DNA of 64,000 bases from an uncultured Collinsella sp. (GTDB lineage: Bacteria > Actinomycetota > Coriobacteriia > Coriobacteriales > Coriobacteriaceae): assembly GCA_900541685.1 (NCBI GenBank), contig UQKM01000010.1, forward strand, positions 12,543-76,542, written 5' to 3'. The notes below the pieces were generated by a model that was given only the letters and a program-made list of their open reading frames with translations, ran no database searches and was not told the origin of the DNA. Positions 42,388 to 50,515 of the stretch are shown here, one piece after another. Position 1 is the stretch's first letter; each line of letters opens with the position of its first letter. The position numbers and the translations under genes are program-made.

Positions 42388-42932
42388 CGGTGACGCTCGT
42401 CATCGGCGCCGCCGCGAGCGGCAAGAGCGCCTACGCCGAGTCCCTGTGCCTCGGGCACGACGGCCCTCGCGTGTACCTGGCAACGATGGAGCCCTTCGGG
42501 GAAGATGGCGCCCGCCGCATCGCGCGCCATCGGGCGCTGCGCGAAGGCAAAGGGTTTTCCACCCTCGAGTGCTCGCGTGACGTGGGCGCCGCAGCGCCCG
42601 GGATTCCGCGCGGCTGCACACTTCTTTTGGAGGACGTGGGCAACCTGGTTGCGAACGAGCTCTTCGCGGAAGGCGGCTTGTCCCCGCGTGACCCCGACGC
42701 TGCGGCGCGCGAGGTACTCGGAGGCATCGAACGGCTCGCTCAGGCCGCTGCGTATACGGTGGTGGTCACCGTCGACGTGTTCGCCGATGGGATGCGCTAC
42801 GATGAAGGGACCGAGGCATGGAGGCGCGCGCTCGCGCGCGTGAACGTGGGTGTGGCGGCGCTGGCCGACCATGCAGTCGAAGTGGTATGCGGGATTCCCG
42901 TGTGGATGAAAGGCGAAGGACCTACAAGGTGA
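42384..42932 (+). CDS. cobU: adenosylcobinamide kinase / adenosylcobinamide-phosphate guanylyltransferase
   Basis: Bifunctional enzyme making GDP-cobinamide. Its 182 residues have the P-loop VIGAAASGKSAYAESLC, VYLATMEPFGEDGARRIARH with the guanylylated His in the RRIARHR context, LEDVGNLVANELF and the C-terminal VCGIPVWMKGEG. It overlaps cobT by ATGA and cobS by GTGA. A related but incomplete CobU-like domain is fused to the phosphatase two genes downstream. Confidence 0.93.
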   Translation: MTVTLVIGAAASGKSAYAESLCLGHDGPRVYLATMEPFGEDGARRIARHRALREGKGFSTLECSRDVGAAAPGIPRGCTLLLEDVGNLVANELFAEGGLSPRDPDAAAREVLGGIERLAQAAAYTVVVTVDVFADGMRYDEGTEAWRRALARVNVGVAALADHAVEVVCGIPVWMKGEGPTR

Positions 42933-43696
42933 AGATAGCAGAGGCAATCGGCGCGGCGTTCGGAACGTTCTCGCGCATCCCCGTCCCGAAATCGGCCTGG
43001 ACCGATTTCGGGTCAACCCATGCACTTGCCGCGTTTCCCCTGGTGGGCCTTGCGGAAGGCTTCCTCATGACGGCGTGGGGGCACGTGGCGAACCTGCTCG
43101 GCGTGCCCGCGACCATCGTCGCGGCCGTGCTCGCGGCGCTGCCTGTGGCGGTGACGGGAGGCATCCACCTAGACGGGCTCTGCGACACCTCCGATGCGCT
43201 TGCAAGTTGGGCCCCGCGCGAGCGAAAGCTCGAGATCATGCACGATCCGCGGGCGGGCGCCTTCGGGGTCATCGGTGTTGTTGTGTACCTTATTCTGCAG
43301 TTTTCCCTGTTCACCGCGCTGCCGCTTACGGCGGGGGCGTTCCTCGCGCTTCTGTGCTCGCTCGTGTTCTCCCGCGCGCTTTCGGGACTCGCCGTTGAAT
43401 GCTGGCCTGCCGCGCGGGCGGACGGCATGGCCGCGGGGCTCTCGCCTGCGAAGAAGCGCGCGGCGATCGTCGTGCCGCTTTGCGCTTTCGCTGCGGCTTC
43501 GGCTGCAGGGATGGTCGCGTGCGCTCAGGCCGTCGGCGCCTTTATGGCGGTGGCGGGGCTTTTGGTGCTCGCGTGGTACCGCCATGTTGCCCTGTCCCGC
43601 TTCGGCGGGGTGACGGGGGATTTGGCCGGATGGTTTCTGCAATGGGCCGAGCTCGCGATGCTTGCCATGCTGGTGGTGGGGGGCATGCTCCTATGA
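42929..43696 (+). CDS. cobS: adenosylcobinamide-GDP ribazoletransferase (cobalamin synthase)
   Basis: Membrane enzyme that joins GDP-cobinamide to alpha-ribazole(-phosphate). Its 255 residues form several hydrophobic helices and carry the conserved FSRIPVPKSAW near the start, GGIHLDGLCDTSDAL, and MHDPRAGAFGVIG, the metal-binding motifs. The GTG start at 42929 overlaps the cobU stop; the ATG frame upstream (42818) lies in cobU. The C-terminal RFGGVTGDLAGWFLQWAELA is also typical. Its stop overlaps the next gene by ATGA. Confidence 0.94.
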   Translation: MKIAEAIGAAFGTFSRIPVPKSAWTDFGSTHALAAFPLVGLAEGFLMTAWGHVANLLGVPATIVAAVLAALPVAVTGGIHLDGLCDTSDALASWAPRERKLEIMHDPRAGAFGVIGVVVYLILQFSLFTALPLTAGAFLALLCSLVFSRALSGLAVECWPAARADGMAAGLSPAKKRAAIVVPLCAFAAASAAGMVACAQAVGAFMAVAGLLVLAWYRHVALSRFGGVTGDLAGWFLQWAELAMLAMLVVGGMLL

Positions 43697-44694
43697 TGCT
43701 CGTGGTAGGTGGCGCGCATTCGGGGAAGAGGACCTTCGTGCGCGAAAAACTCGGGTTCGCGGCGGACGATTTCGTCGACGCGGCGCAGCTTGCGGAGGGC
43801 GGCGTGCCCGCGGCTTTTGCCGGCCGCGTCGCATGCCGTGCTGAGGAACTCGTACGCGCGCTCGACGCTGACCGGGCGCTCGAGCGGCTGATCGGCTTCG
43901 ACGCAGTGATTCTGCCCTTGGTCGGCTCGGGGGTCGTCCCCATGAGTGCGGAAGACGCCCAATGGCGCGAGCGCGCGGGGCGCCTGGGATGCGCGCTCGC
44001 TGCGCGCGCCGACGTCGTCGTGCGCATGACGTGCGGGATTCCCCAGGTCATCAAAGGAAACCTTGCCGATGCACCTCGAGGGACGCAGGGCGCGGGTGCG
44101 CTTTTGGAAGTCGTCTTCGTGCGCCATGGTGCCACGGCGGGCACGGAAGACCATCGCTACAGCGGGGCGGGCACCGACGAGCCCCTGTCGAGTGCGGGCG
44201 AGCGCGCTTTGCGCGACCTCGCGTGCGATCGTGACGTGTTCCGTGTTATCACGAGTGGCATGGCCCGCACCGACCAGACGGCGCGCATCCTCTTCCCGAA
44301 CGCGGAGCTTATGGCGTGCCCCGGTCTGCGCGAGATGGATTTCGGCGACTTCGAGGGGCGAAGCGCCGCCGAGCTTAAAGAGGATGCGCGCTATCGCGCC
44401 TGGGTAGACTCCTGGTGCGAGACGCGCTGCCCGCATGGCGAGGGCAAGAGCGATTTCACCCGCCGCGTCATCGCGGCGTTTCGGGAGGCGTGCGAATCGG
44501 AGCGCGCCCAGGGGAGTGGGCGCGCCGTCTTCGTCGTTCACGCGGGTACCGTGAAAGCGCTGCTCTCCGAGCTAGCTTTCCCGACAATGGGATACTTCGA
44601 CGTGCATACCGAGCCGGGCGGCGCATGGGCCGCCACTTGGGATGGGCGCTGCCTTCGCGACGTTCGCCCCGCTTCGGGGGGCGATGCCCGGTGA
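43693..44694 (+). CDS. fusion of a CobU-like domain and a CobC-type histidine phosphatase
   Basis: A 333-residue two-domain protein. The N-terminal part (about 1-135) resembles CobU: P-loop VVGGAHSGKRTFVREKLG and the terminal motif MTCGIPQVIKGN, like the VCGIPVWMKGE of the real CobU. The middle is shortened and the RRIARH stretch is not apparent. The C-terminal part (about 137-333) is a phosphoglycerate-mutase-type phosphatase with VVFVRHGATAGTEDHRYSG, ITSGMARTDQTARILF, LREMDFGDFEGRS and FVVHAGTVKALL. The latter would remove the phosphate from alpha-ribazole-5-phosphate or adenosylcobalamin-5-phosphate (CobC role). The function of the kinase-like half is unclear. It is ATGA-coupled to cobS. 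Confidence 0.85.
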   Translation: MMLVVGGAHSGKRTFVREKLGFAADDFVDAAQLAEGGVPAAFAGRVACRAEELVRALDADRALERLIGFDAVILPLVGSGVVPMSAEDAQWRERAGRLGCALAARADVVVRMTCGIPQVIKGNLADAPRGTQGAGALLEVVFVRHGATAGTEDHRYSGAGTDEPLSSAGERALRDLACDRDVFRVITSGMARTDQTARILFPNAELMACPGLREMDFGDFEGRSAAELKEDARYRAWVDSWCETRCPHGEGKSDFTRRVIAAFREACESERAQGSGRAVFVVHAGTVKALLSELAFPTMGYFDVHTEPGGAWAATWDGRCLRDVRPASGGDAR

Positions 44695-45668
44695 TGACGA
44701 TTCTTGCCGTCGCCGCCGGGTTCGCGGCCGACCTTGCCTTCGGCGACCCGCGCTGGCTTCCCCATCCCGTCGTCGCCATGGGGCGCGCGATCACGTGGGC
44801 CGAAGGCCGCCTGCGGCGCGCATTCCCGCAAACGTCCGCGGGCACGCGCGCCGCAGGGCTTGTGCTCGCCGTGGCGCTTCCGCTTGCGTGTGGGCTTTTG
44901 ACCTGGGTAATCCTGCATCTTTGCGGCATGGTTTACTCCGGCTTGCGCTTCGTGGCCGAGGCATGGGCGAGCTATCAGATTCTCGCGGCATGCGAGCTGC
45001 GCCGCCAGAGCCTGGCCGTTGCCCGCGCGTTCTCGAAGGGCGGCCTTGTCGCGGCGCGCGAAGCCGTCGGGCTCATCGTGGGACGTGACACGTCTGTTCT
45101 CGACGAGCAGGGCGTCGCGCGCGCCGCCGTGGAAACGGTGGCGGAGAACGCGAGCGACGGTGTCATCGCGCCGCTTTTCTACCTTATGATCGGGGGTGCG
45201 CCCTTGGGCATGGCGTACAAGGCGGTGAACACGCTCGACAGCATGGTGGGCTACAAAAACGAGCGCTACATCGACTTCGGCTGCGCCTCGGCGCGCCTCG
45301 ACGATGCGGTGAATTGGATCCCCTCGCGCTTATCGGCCCTGCTCATGATCGCCGTGTGCCCGATCGTCGGGCTCGACGCGCGCGGGGCGGCGCGCATCTG
45401 GCGCCGCGACAGGCGTCGCCATGCGAGCCCGAACGCGGCGCAGACCGAGTCAGCGTGCGCGGGCGCGCTCGGGCTGCGCCTGGCGGGACCCGCGGTGTAT
45501 TTCGGCAAGCTCGTTGAGAAACCGACGATAGGAGACGCGTCCAGCGAAATCGAGTGGGGCGACATCGCCCGGGCGACAAGGCTCATGTTCGCTGCGTCCG
45601 TATGCGCGCTCGTCGTCTTCGGCGCCGCGCGCGCGGCGGTCGTGCTCGCCGTGGGGGCGATGGCATGA
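44694..45668 (+). CDS. cbiB: adenosylcobinamide-phosphate synthase
   Basis: Membrane protein joining aminopropanol-phosphate (from CobD) to adenosylcobyric acid. Its 324 residues include FAADLAFGDPRWLPHPVVAM at the N-terminus, several helices, AVETVAENASDGVIAPLFYL, AYKAVNTLDSMVGYKNERY, ARLDDAVNWIPSRLSALLM and SPNAAQTESACAGALGLRL, all hallmark CbiB/CobD(Pseudomonas) segments. ATG 44694 shares its first base with the preceding TGA; GTG 44691 is an alternative. It is ATGA-coupled to cobD. Confidence 0.95.
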   Translation: MTILAVAAGFAADLAFGDPRWLPHPVVAMGRAITWAEGRLRRAFPQTSAGTRAAGLVLAVALPLACGLLTWVILHLCGMVYSGLRFVAEAWASYQILAACELRRQSLAVARAFSKGGLVAAREAVGLIVGRDTSVLDEQGVARAAVETVAENASDGVIAPLFYLMIGGAPLGMAYKAVNTLDSMVGYKNERYIDFGCASARLDDAVNWIPSRLSALLMIAVCPIVGLDARGAARIWRRDRRRHASPNAAQTESACAGALGLRLAGPAVYFGKLVEKPTIGDASSEIEWGDIARATRLMFAASVCALVVFGAARAAVVLAVGAMA

Positions 45669-46888
45669 GGAAAGACCACGCCGCGCCCCGGGCTGCCGGG
45701 GGAATCCTGCGCGCCCGTACGCATGGGGGCAGCGCGCAATCGCTCGGCATCGCTTGCGAAGGGGGCGCCTCCGACCTCGTTGACTTCTCGGTGAACGTGA
45801 ATCCGGCAGGCCCCTCGCCGCGCGCCGTCGCCGCAGCTTGCAAGGCGCTTTCTCGAATCGACGCCTACCCCGATAGGGAAAGCCTCGCCCTCGTTCGCGC
45901 CCTAGCGCGTGCCCAGGGCATTCCCGAAGATACTATCGTCTGCGGCGCGGGCGCCTCCGACATCATCTGGCGGCTCGCCGCGGCGGTGCGCCCGAAACGC
46001 ATCGTCGCGTGCGCGCCGACGTTCTCTGAATATGCGGAGGCGGCATCGTACTACGGCGCATGCGTGCAGGAGTTCCCGCTCTCCGAAGCGGACGACTTCG
46101 ACGTGCCCGCCTCCTTCGCCCGCGCGATCGAGGGGCCGGGAGACGTGGCGTACCTCTGCAATCCGAACAACCCGACGGGGCGCCTCGTCGACCCCAGCGT
46201 GATCGATGCCGCGGCTTGCCGCTGCGAGCAGGTGGGCGCGCTGCTCGTCGTGGACGAGTGCTTCCTCGGTTTTGCGCCCGACGCCCGCGAAAGGAGCGTG
46301 GCCGCACGCGCCGCGTGTTCGCGCCATGTGGCCGTGCTCTCCGCGTTCACCAAGCTCTACGGAATGGCGGGGCTGCGGTTGGGATATCTGATCAGCGGAA
46401 ACGCCCAACTCATCGAGGGGATTCGCCGGGCGGGGCAGGCGTGGCCCGTCTCCTCGGTCGCCGAGGCCGCGGGCATCGCCGCCCTGGAAGACATTGAATA
46501 CGTCTCGCGCACGCGCGATGTATTGGCGGGCGAGCGAGCGTGGCTTTCCCACGAGCTCTCCTCGCTCGGGCTTTCCGTCGTGCCGTCGGATGCGAACTTC
46601 CTTTTAGTCCGCACGCCGGCGAAAGACATCCCCGAGCGCCTGTATAAACAGGGGGTTTTGGTCCGCACGTGCGACTCGTTTTCGGTACTGTCCCGTTTCT
46701 GGTGCCGCGTCGCGGTGCGCACGCGCAAGGAGAATGCCCGGCTTGCGATGGCGTTCAGCCGCGTGCTTCGGGCGGAAGGTGCATCGGGCGAAGGCGAACC
46801 CGACGAACGGGGCGGCGTTTCTTGCAGCGGCGCTATGGCGGGCGCGGATGGCCGAGGCTCAGCGAAGGAGGTCGATACCCGTGGGTAG
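45665..46888 (+). CDS. cobD: L-threonine-O-3-phosphate decarboxylase
   Basis: PLP enzyme making (R)-1-amino-2-propanol phosphate, the linker of the nucleotide loop. Its 407 residues follow the aminotransferase class I/II fold: HGGSAQSLG at the start, DFSVNVNPAGPSPRAV, YPDRESLALVRALA, CNPNNPTGRLVD, VVDECFLGFA and the PLP Lys in SAFTKLYGMAGLRLGYLISG. The C-terminal tail (about 370-407) is Gly/Glu-rich and unassigned. No threonine kinase (PduX) is seen in the window. It overlaps the cobyric acid synthase gene by 8 bases. Confidence 0.93.
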   Translation: MRKDHAAPRAAGGILRARTHGGSAQSLGIACEGGASDLVDFSVNVNPAGPSPRAVAAACKALSRIDAYPDRESLALVRALARAQGIPEDTIVCGAGASDIIWRLAAAVRPKRIVACAPTFSEYAEAASYYGACVQEFPLSEADDFDVPASFARAIEGPGDVAYLCNPNNPTGRLVDPSVIDAAACRCEQVGALLVVDECFLGFAPDARERSVAARAACSRHVAVLSAFTKLYGMAGLRLGYLISGNAQLIEGIRRAGQAWPVSSVAEAAGIAALEDIEYVSRTRDVLAGERAWLSHELSSLGLSVVPSDANFLLVRTPAKDIPERLYKQGVLVRTCDSFSVLSRFWCRVAVRTRKENARLAMAFSRVLRAEGASGEGEPDERGGVSCSGAMAGADGRGSAKEVDTRG

Positions 46889-48380
46889 GGCGAAGCCCAT
46901 CATGATTCAGGGCACAATGTCGAACGCGGGGAAGAGCCTGCTTGCGGCGGGGCTGTGCCGTGTGCTTTCGCAGGACGGCCTGCGCGTGACTCCCTTCAAG
47001 AGCCAGAACATGGCGCTCAACAGCGGTGTCACGGCCGACGGGCTCGAGATGGGGCGCGCCCAGATCATGCAGGCCGAGGCGTGCGGAATCGCGCCCGACG
47101 TGCGCATGAACCCCATCCTTCTCAAGCCCGAAAGCGACCACCGAAGCCAGCTCATCGTGGCTGGCAAGGCGAAGGGAGCCTTCGCTGCGAGGGACTACTT
47201 CGCGCGAAAGAAGGCGCTCATGCCGCAGATTTTGGAGGCGTTCGATTCTCTCGCGGAGGAAAACGACGTCATCGTCATCGAGGGCGCCGGCAGCCCCGCC
47301 GAAATCAACCTTTCCGAAAACGATATCGTCAACATGGGGCTCGCGCGCGCCGTGTCCTCCCCCGTGCTGCTCGTGGGCGACATCGACCCAGGCGGGGTGT
47401 TTGCCCAGCTCTACGGTACGGTCGCGCTCTTTGCGCCCGAGGATCGCGCGCTTTTGCGGGGGCTTGTGGTGAACAAGTTCCGCGGCGATGTGGAAATCCT
47501 GCGCCCGGGTTTGGCCCCGCTCGAGAAGATGTGCGGGGTTCCCGTCGTGGGGGTCGTGCCGTATCTTACGCTCGACCTGGACGACGAGGACTCGCTCGCG
47601 CCGCGCCTATCTGCCCGCGAGGCGCGCGGCGTCATCGACGTCGCCGTCGTGCGCCTTCCGCATCTGTCGAACTTCACCGACTTCGACCCGCTTTCGCGCG
47701 TGCCCGGCATGGGCGTGCGCTACGTTTCCTCGACGACCGACCTGGGCCGACCCGACCTGGTGGTGCTTCCCGGCTCGAAGACCACGCTCGACGACGCGCG
47801 CTGGCTTGCGGCTAGCGGCATCGGAACCTGTGTACGCGCGCTTTCGGGCGCGGGCACACCGGTGCTCGGCATATGCGGAGGCTACCAGCTTTTGGGAGAC
47901 GAGCTTTCCGACCCGCACGGCAGGGAAGGCGCTGGCACCGCGCGCGGGCTCGGGCTCATCCCTGCAAGTACAGTGTTCAAGGAGGAAAAGAGCCTCGCCC
48001 AGTCGGAGCTGCGCATCACGGGCGCCCAAGGCGCGTTCTCGGTGTGGAACGGCATGACGGCGCGCGGGTACGAGATTCACGACGGCGAAACGACCGTCTC
48101 CTGCGCCCCTGCAGGCACGATTGGCGGCAAACCAGAAGGCGCGGCCTGCGGAAACGTGTTCGGAACCTATCTCCACGGCCTGTTCGACGAACCGGGGTTG
48201 GCGCTCGCCCTCGCGCGCTCGCTCGCGCGCATGCGCGGCCTGCCCGAGAGCGTCGTGGGTGCTGCGGGCGCAGCGTCCGCAGCCGATCACCGTGCGCGCG
48301 AGTTCGACCGCCTGGCCGACGTCGTGCGCGGGGCGCTCGACATGGAGTATGTCTACCGCATTATCGAGGAGGGCGTATGA
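46881..48380 (+). CDS. cbiP: adenosylcobyric acid synthase
   Basis: Amidates the four remaining carboxylates b, d, e and g with glutamine and ATP. Its 499 residues start IMIQGTMSNAGKSLLAAGLC (P-loop), then FKSQNMALNSGVTADGLEMG, ILLKPESDHRSQLIV, EGAGSPAEINL, GDIDPGGVFAQLYG and, in the glutaminase domain, VLPGSKTTLDDARWL and the nucleophile in VLGICGGYQLLG. The GTG at 46881 has GGAGG 9 bases upstream, fixing the start; the frame from 46734 overlaps cobD too far. It is ATGA-coupled to the adenosyltransferase. Confidence 0.96.
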   Translation: MGRAKPIMIQGTMSNAGKSLLAAGLCRVLSQDGLRVTPFKSQNMALNSGVTADGLEMGRAQIMQAEACGIAPDVRMNPILLKPESDHRSQLIVAGKAKGAFAARDYFARKKALMPQILEAFDSLAEENDVIVIEGAGSPAEINLSENDIVNMGLARAVSSPVLLVGDIDPGGVFAQLYGTVALFAPEDRALLRGLVVNKFRGDVEILRPGLAPLEKMCGVPVVGVVPYLTLDLDDEDSLAPRLSAREARGVIDVAVVRLPHLSNFTDFDPLSRVPGMGVRYVSSTTDLGRPDLVVLPGSKTTLDDARWLAASGIGTCVRALSGAGTPVLGICGGYQLLGDELSDPHGREGAGTARGLGLIPASTVFKEEKSLAQSELRITGAQGAFSVWNGMTARGYEIHDGETTVSCAPAGTIGGKPEGAACGNVFGTYLHGLFDEPGLALALARSLARMRGLPESVVGAAGAASAADHRAREFDRLADVVRGALDMEYVYRIIEEGV

Positions 48381-48892
48381 TCCACGTGTATCATGGCGAC
48401 GGCAAAGGCAAGACCACGGCGGCGATGGGCCTCGCCCTTCGCATGCTCGCCGCAGGCCGGCGCGTCGTCGTCGTGCAGTTCCTGAAAGACGGCGAAAGCG
48501 GGGAGGCGCGCCTGCTCGCCGAGCATTTCGGCGTGCCCGTGTTCGCGGGGAAGGTATCGGACAAGTTTACCTGGTCAATGACATCGGAAGATCTTGCCGC
48601 GACGTGCGAGCTGCACAATGGGAACCTCGCTTCCGCGCTCGCCGAGCTCGAGGTCGCTCAGGAGGGGCTGCTCGTGCTCGACGAGGCGCTCGACGCGCTT
48701 TCGAAGGGGCTTGTCGACGAGGCGCTCGTGGACCGCGCGCTCGATATGTCCGCGCGCGGCGTCGAAGTAGCGCTCACCGGGCGCGCGCCTTCCCGCAAGA
48801 TCGTGGAGAAGGCCGACTACATAACCGAGATGCGGTGCGAGAAACACCCCTACGCTCAGGGGATATGTGCAAGGGAAGGAGTGGAGTACTAG
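48377..48892 (+). CDS. cobO: cob(I)yrinic acid a,c-diamide adenosyltransferase (BtuR/CobO type)
   Basis: Attaches the adenosyl upper ligand to Co(I) corrinoids. Its 171 residues have the P-loop VYHGDGKGKTTAAMGLALR, VVVVQFLKDGESGEA, LVLDEALDALSKGLVD, VALTGRAPSRKIVEKADYIT and the C-terminal EKHPYAQGICAREGVEY, an arrangement particular to BtuR/CobA. It is coupled to cbiP by ATGA and directly abuts cbiC. Confidence 0.95.
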   Translation: MIHVYHGDGKGKTTAAMGLALRMLAAGRRVVVVQFLKDGESGEARLLAEHFGVPVFAGKVSDKFTWSMTSEDLAATCELHNGNLASALAELEVAQEGLLVLDEALDALSKGLVDEALVDRALDMSARGVEVALTGRAPSRKIVEKADYITEMRCEKHPYAQGICAREGVEY

Positions 48893-49534
48893 ATGGATTC
48901 CAAGGAGATGGCGCCCGGCGACATCGAGCGGCGCAGCTTCGAGATCATTACCGAAGAGCTCGGCGGCCGCACGTTCCCGCCGCTCGAAGGGCCCGTCGTG
49001 AAACGCGTCATCCATACCACTGCCGACTTCTCGTACGCCGATTCCCTCGTGTTCACCCATGACGCCGCGCACTGTGCGCTCGACGCACTGCGTGCAGGGG
49101 CCACGGTACTCACCGACACGAACATGGCGCTCGCAGGCATAAGCAAGCCCGCGCTCGCGAAGCTCGGCTGCAAGGCCGTGTGCTACATGGCCGACCCTGA
49201 TGTCGCCGCGGCTGCGCGCGCCGCGGGCACGACTCGCGCCATTGCGAGCATGGACAAAGCTTGCCGCATCGAGGGTCCGCTCATCGTGGCCGTCGGCAAC
49301 GCTCCCACAGCACTTCTGCGCCTCGCCGAGCTCATGGACGCGGGGAAGATCGCGCCCGCGCTCGTCGTTGGGGTGCCGGTCGGGTTTGTGAACGTGGTCG
49401 AGGCGAAAGAGGAGCTACTTGCGCGACGCGTGCCGGCCATCGTCGCGAGGGGTCGCAAGGGCGGCTCGACCGTGGCGGCCGCCATTATGAACGCGCTGCT
49501 CTACCAGATCACGCGCACGGGTGGCGCGAAGTGA
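48893..49534 (+). CDS. cbiC: cobalt-precorrin-8 methylmutase
   Basis: Moves the C11 methyl group to C12, giving cobyrinate. Its 213 residues have DIERRSFEIITEELG, the catalytic His in VKRVIHTTADFSYADSL, GATVLTDTNMALAGISK, GPLIVAVGNAPTALLRLAEL and VGVPVGFVNVVEAKEELL. The start ATG directly follows the cobO stop, and the stop overlaps cbiJ by GTGA. Confidence 0.95.
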   Translation: MDSKEMAPGDIERRSFEIITEELGGRTFPPLEGPVVKRVIHTTADFSYADSLVFTHDAAHCALDALRAGATVLTDTNMALAGISKPALAKLGCKAVCYMADPDVAAAARAAGTTRAIASMDKACRIEGPLIVAVGNAPTALLRLAELMDAGKIAPALVVGVPVGFVNVVEAKEELLARRVPAIVARGRKGGSTVAAAIMNALLYQITRTGGAK

Positions 49535-50304
49535 CGGCCCCCGCATCCGTGCCGGCGCTGCGCATCTTCGCCGGCACCACCGAGGGCCGCCTTCTGTGCG
49601 AATGGGCGAGCGGGGCGGGCATCCCCGCCCGTGCCTACGCGGCAACCGAGTACGGAGGCGAGCTATTGGGTGAGCTTCCGGGCATCGAGGTGCATGCGGG
49701 CAGGCTCGACGATTCCGACATGGAGCGCGAGCTTTCCGGCGCGCGCATCGTCGTCGACGCCACGCACCCCTTCGCTACGCTCGCAAGCGGCAACATCCGG
49801 GCCGCTTCGCTCGCCGTGGGTGCACGATGCCTGCGCCTTGCGCGCCCGGCCGAGGCGCTGCCCAAAGGCGTCGTGTCGGTCGCGTCGATCGCCTGCGCGG
49901 CGCGCTTTCTCTCCGAGAACCCGGGCCGCGCGCTTCTCACGACGGGGAGCAAGGAGCTTGCTCCCTACACGCGCGTCGCCGATTTCGCGGAGCGCTTCTT
50001 CGTGCGTGTGCTCCCGCTGCCCGGTGCTATAACGAAGTGCATCGACGCGGGGTTTTCGCCGTCGCACGTCATCGGCATGCAGGGGCCCTTCACCCGCGAG
50101 CTCAACGAGGCGATGCTTCGGCAGGTGGGCGCCCAGTGGCTTGTGACCAAGGACTCGGGAACCGTAGGCGGCACGGCCGAGAAGCTCGCCGCCGCGCGCG
50201 ACGTGGGAGCGCGCTGCATCGTGGTCACCCGTCCCGCCGAGGGAAGCGGGGCCCTTTCGTTTCGGGAAGTGGAAGACGCGCTCTTACGGGAGTTCGCGCG
50301 CTAG
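49531..50304 (+). CDS. cbiJ: cobalt-precorrin-6A reductase
   Basis: NAD(P)H-dependent reduction of the macrocycle, the last ring-modifying gene of the unit. Its 257 residues have LRIFAGTTEGRLLCEWAS, VVDATHPFATLASGNIRAAS, LLTTGSKELAPYTRVAD, VRVLPLPGAITKCIDAGFSP, HVIGMQGPFTRELNEAML and LVTKDSGTVGGTAEKL, all CobK/CbiJ signatures. A GTG start overlaps the cbiC stop. With it, the plus-strand unit plus CbiK covers every corrin-ring step from sirohydrochlorin. After its stop the sequence passes into an IS21 scrap. Confidence 0.94.
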   Translation: MTAPASVPALRIFAGTTEGRLLCEWASGAGIPARAYAATEYGGELLGELPGIEVHAGRLDDSDMERELSGARIVVDATHPFATLASGNIRAASLAVGARCLRLARPAEALPKGVVSVASIACAARFLSENPGRALLTTGSKELAPYTRVADFAERFFVRVLPLPGAITKCIDAGFSPSHVIGMQGPFTRELNEAMLRQVGAQWLVTKDSGTVGGTAEKLAAARDVGARCIVVTRPAEGSGALSFREVEDALLREFAR

Positions 50305-50338
50305 GCGCTCGCCGCGCCTGCGCGCCCTCCCGCCCGCG

Positions 50339-50424
50339 AGGAGGATCGCCTCGAGCAAGCTCGACCCGTACAAGCCCGTCATCCGCCAATAGCTCGAGGA
50401 CGACGCCCGGAACTGGCGCAAACA
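50339..50424 (+). mobile_element. IS21-family istA remnant
   Basis: In frame from 50339 the sequence reads RRIASSKLDPYKPVIRQ, stop, LEDDARNWRKQ. The SKLDPYKP..I..WLEDD..RKQ wording is typical of IS21 IstA transposases, with the usual Trp codon turned into TAG. Nothing recognisable lies on either side. This marks the right edge of the cobalamin island; the gap 50305-50515 otherwise holds only the palindrome at 50435. Confidence 0.65.
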
Positions 50425-50434
50425 GCCCTTCAAT

Positions 50435-50503
50435 AAGTTGCGGTGAAATAGTGTCTGTTTTTGCTGCTAGATAGCATTTTCAGCCCCTAAATCACCGCAA
50501 CTT
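50435..50503. repeat. inverted repeat, TTGCGGTGAAATA type (copy 2, shortened)
   Basis: AAGTTGCGGTGA (50435-50446) pairs exactly with TCACCGCAACTT (50492-50503). Its left arm continues AATAGTGTCTG as in copy 1 (AATAAGGACTG). The right arm CAGCCCCTAAATCACCGCAA looks like copy 1 (CAACCCCAAATCA...CACCGCAA) with an internal deletion between two TCA. It begins right after the IS21 scrap. Confidence 0.75.
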
Positions 50504-50515
50504 GTCGGTGGTGGC

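Larger units (their letters stand above)
27619..50434. other. cobalamin synthesis and tetrapyrrole uptake island with IS scars at both ends
   Basis: Twenty-two genes in two divergent units, framed by an IS3 scrap on the left and an IS21 scrap on the right. Codon and base use change at the edges: hand counts give 50 G+C in 37201-37260 but 33 in 26101-26160 (60 bases each). These two lines are only illustrative. The flanking genes (tetR; MacAB-type operon) have host-like composition. Confidence 0.7.

Noticed and set aside
27619..50434. Prophage or integrative conjugative element as the vehicle of the island
   Set aside because: No integrase, attachment-site repeat at a tRNA, phage structural or conjugation gene is visible; only two broken IS scraps mark the edges.
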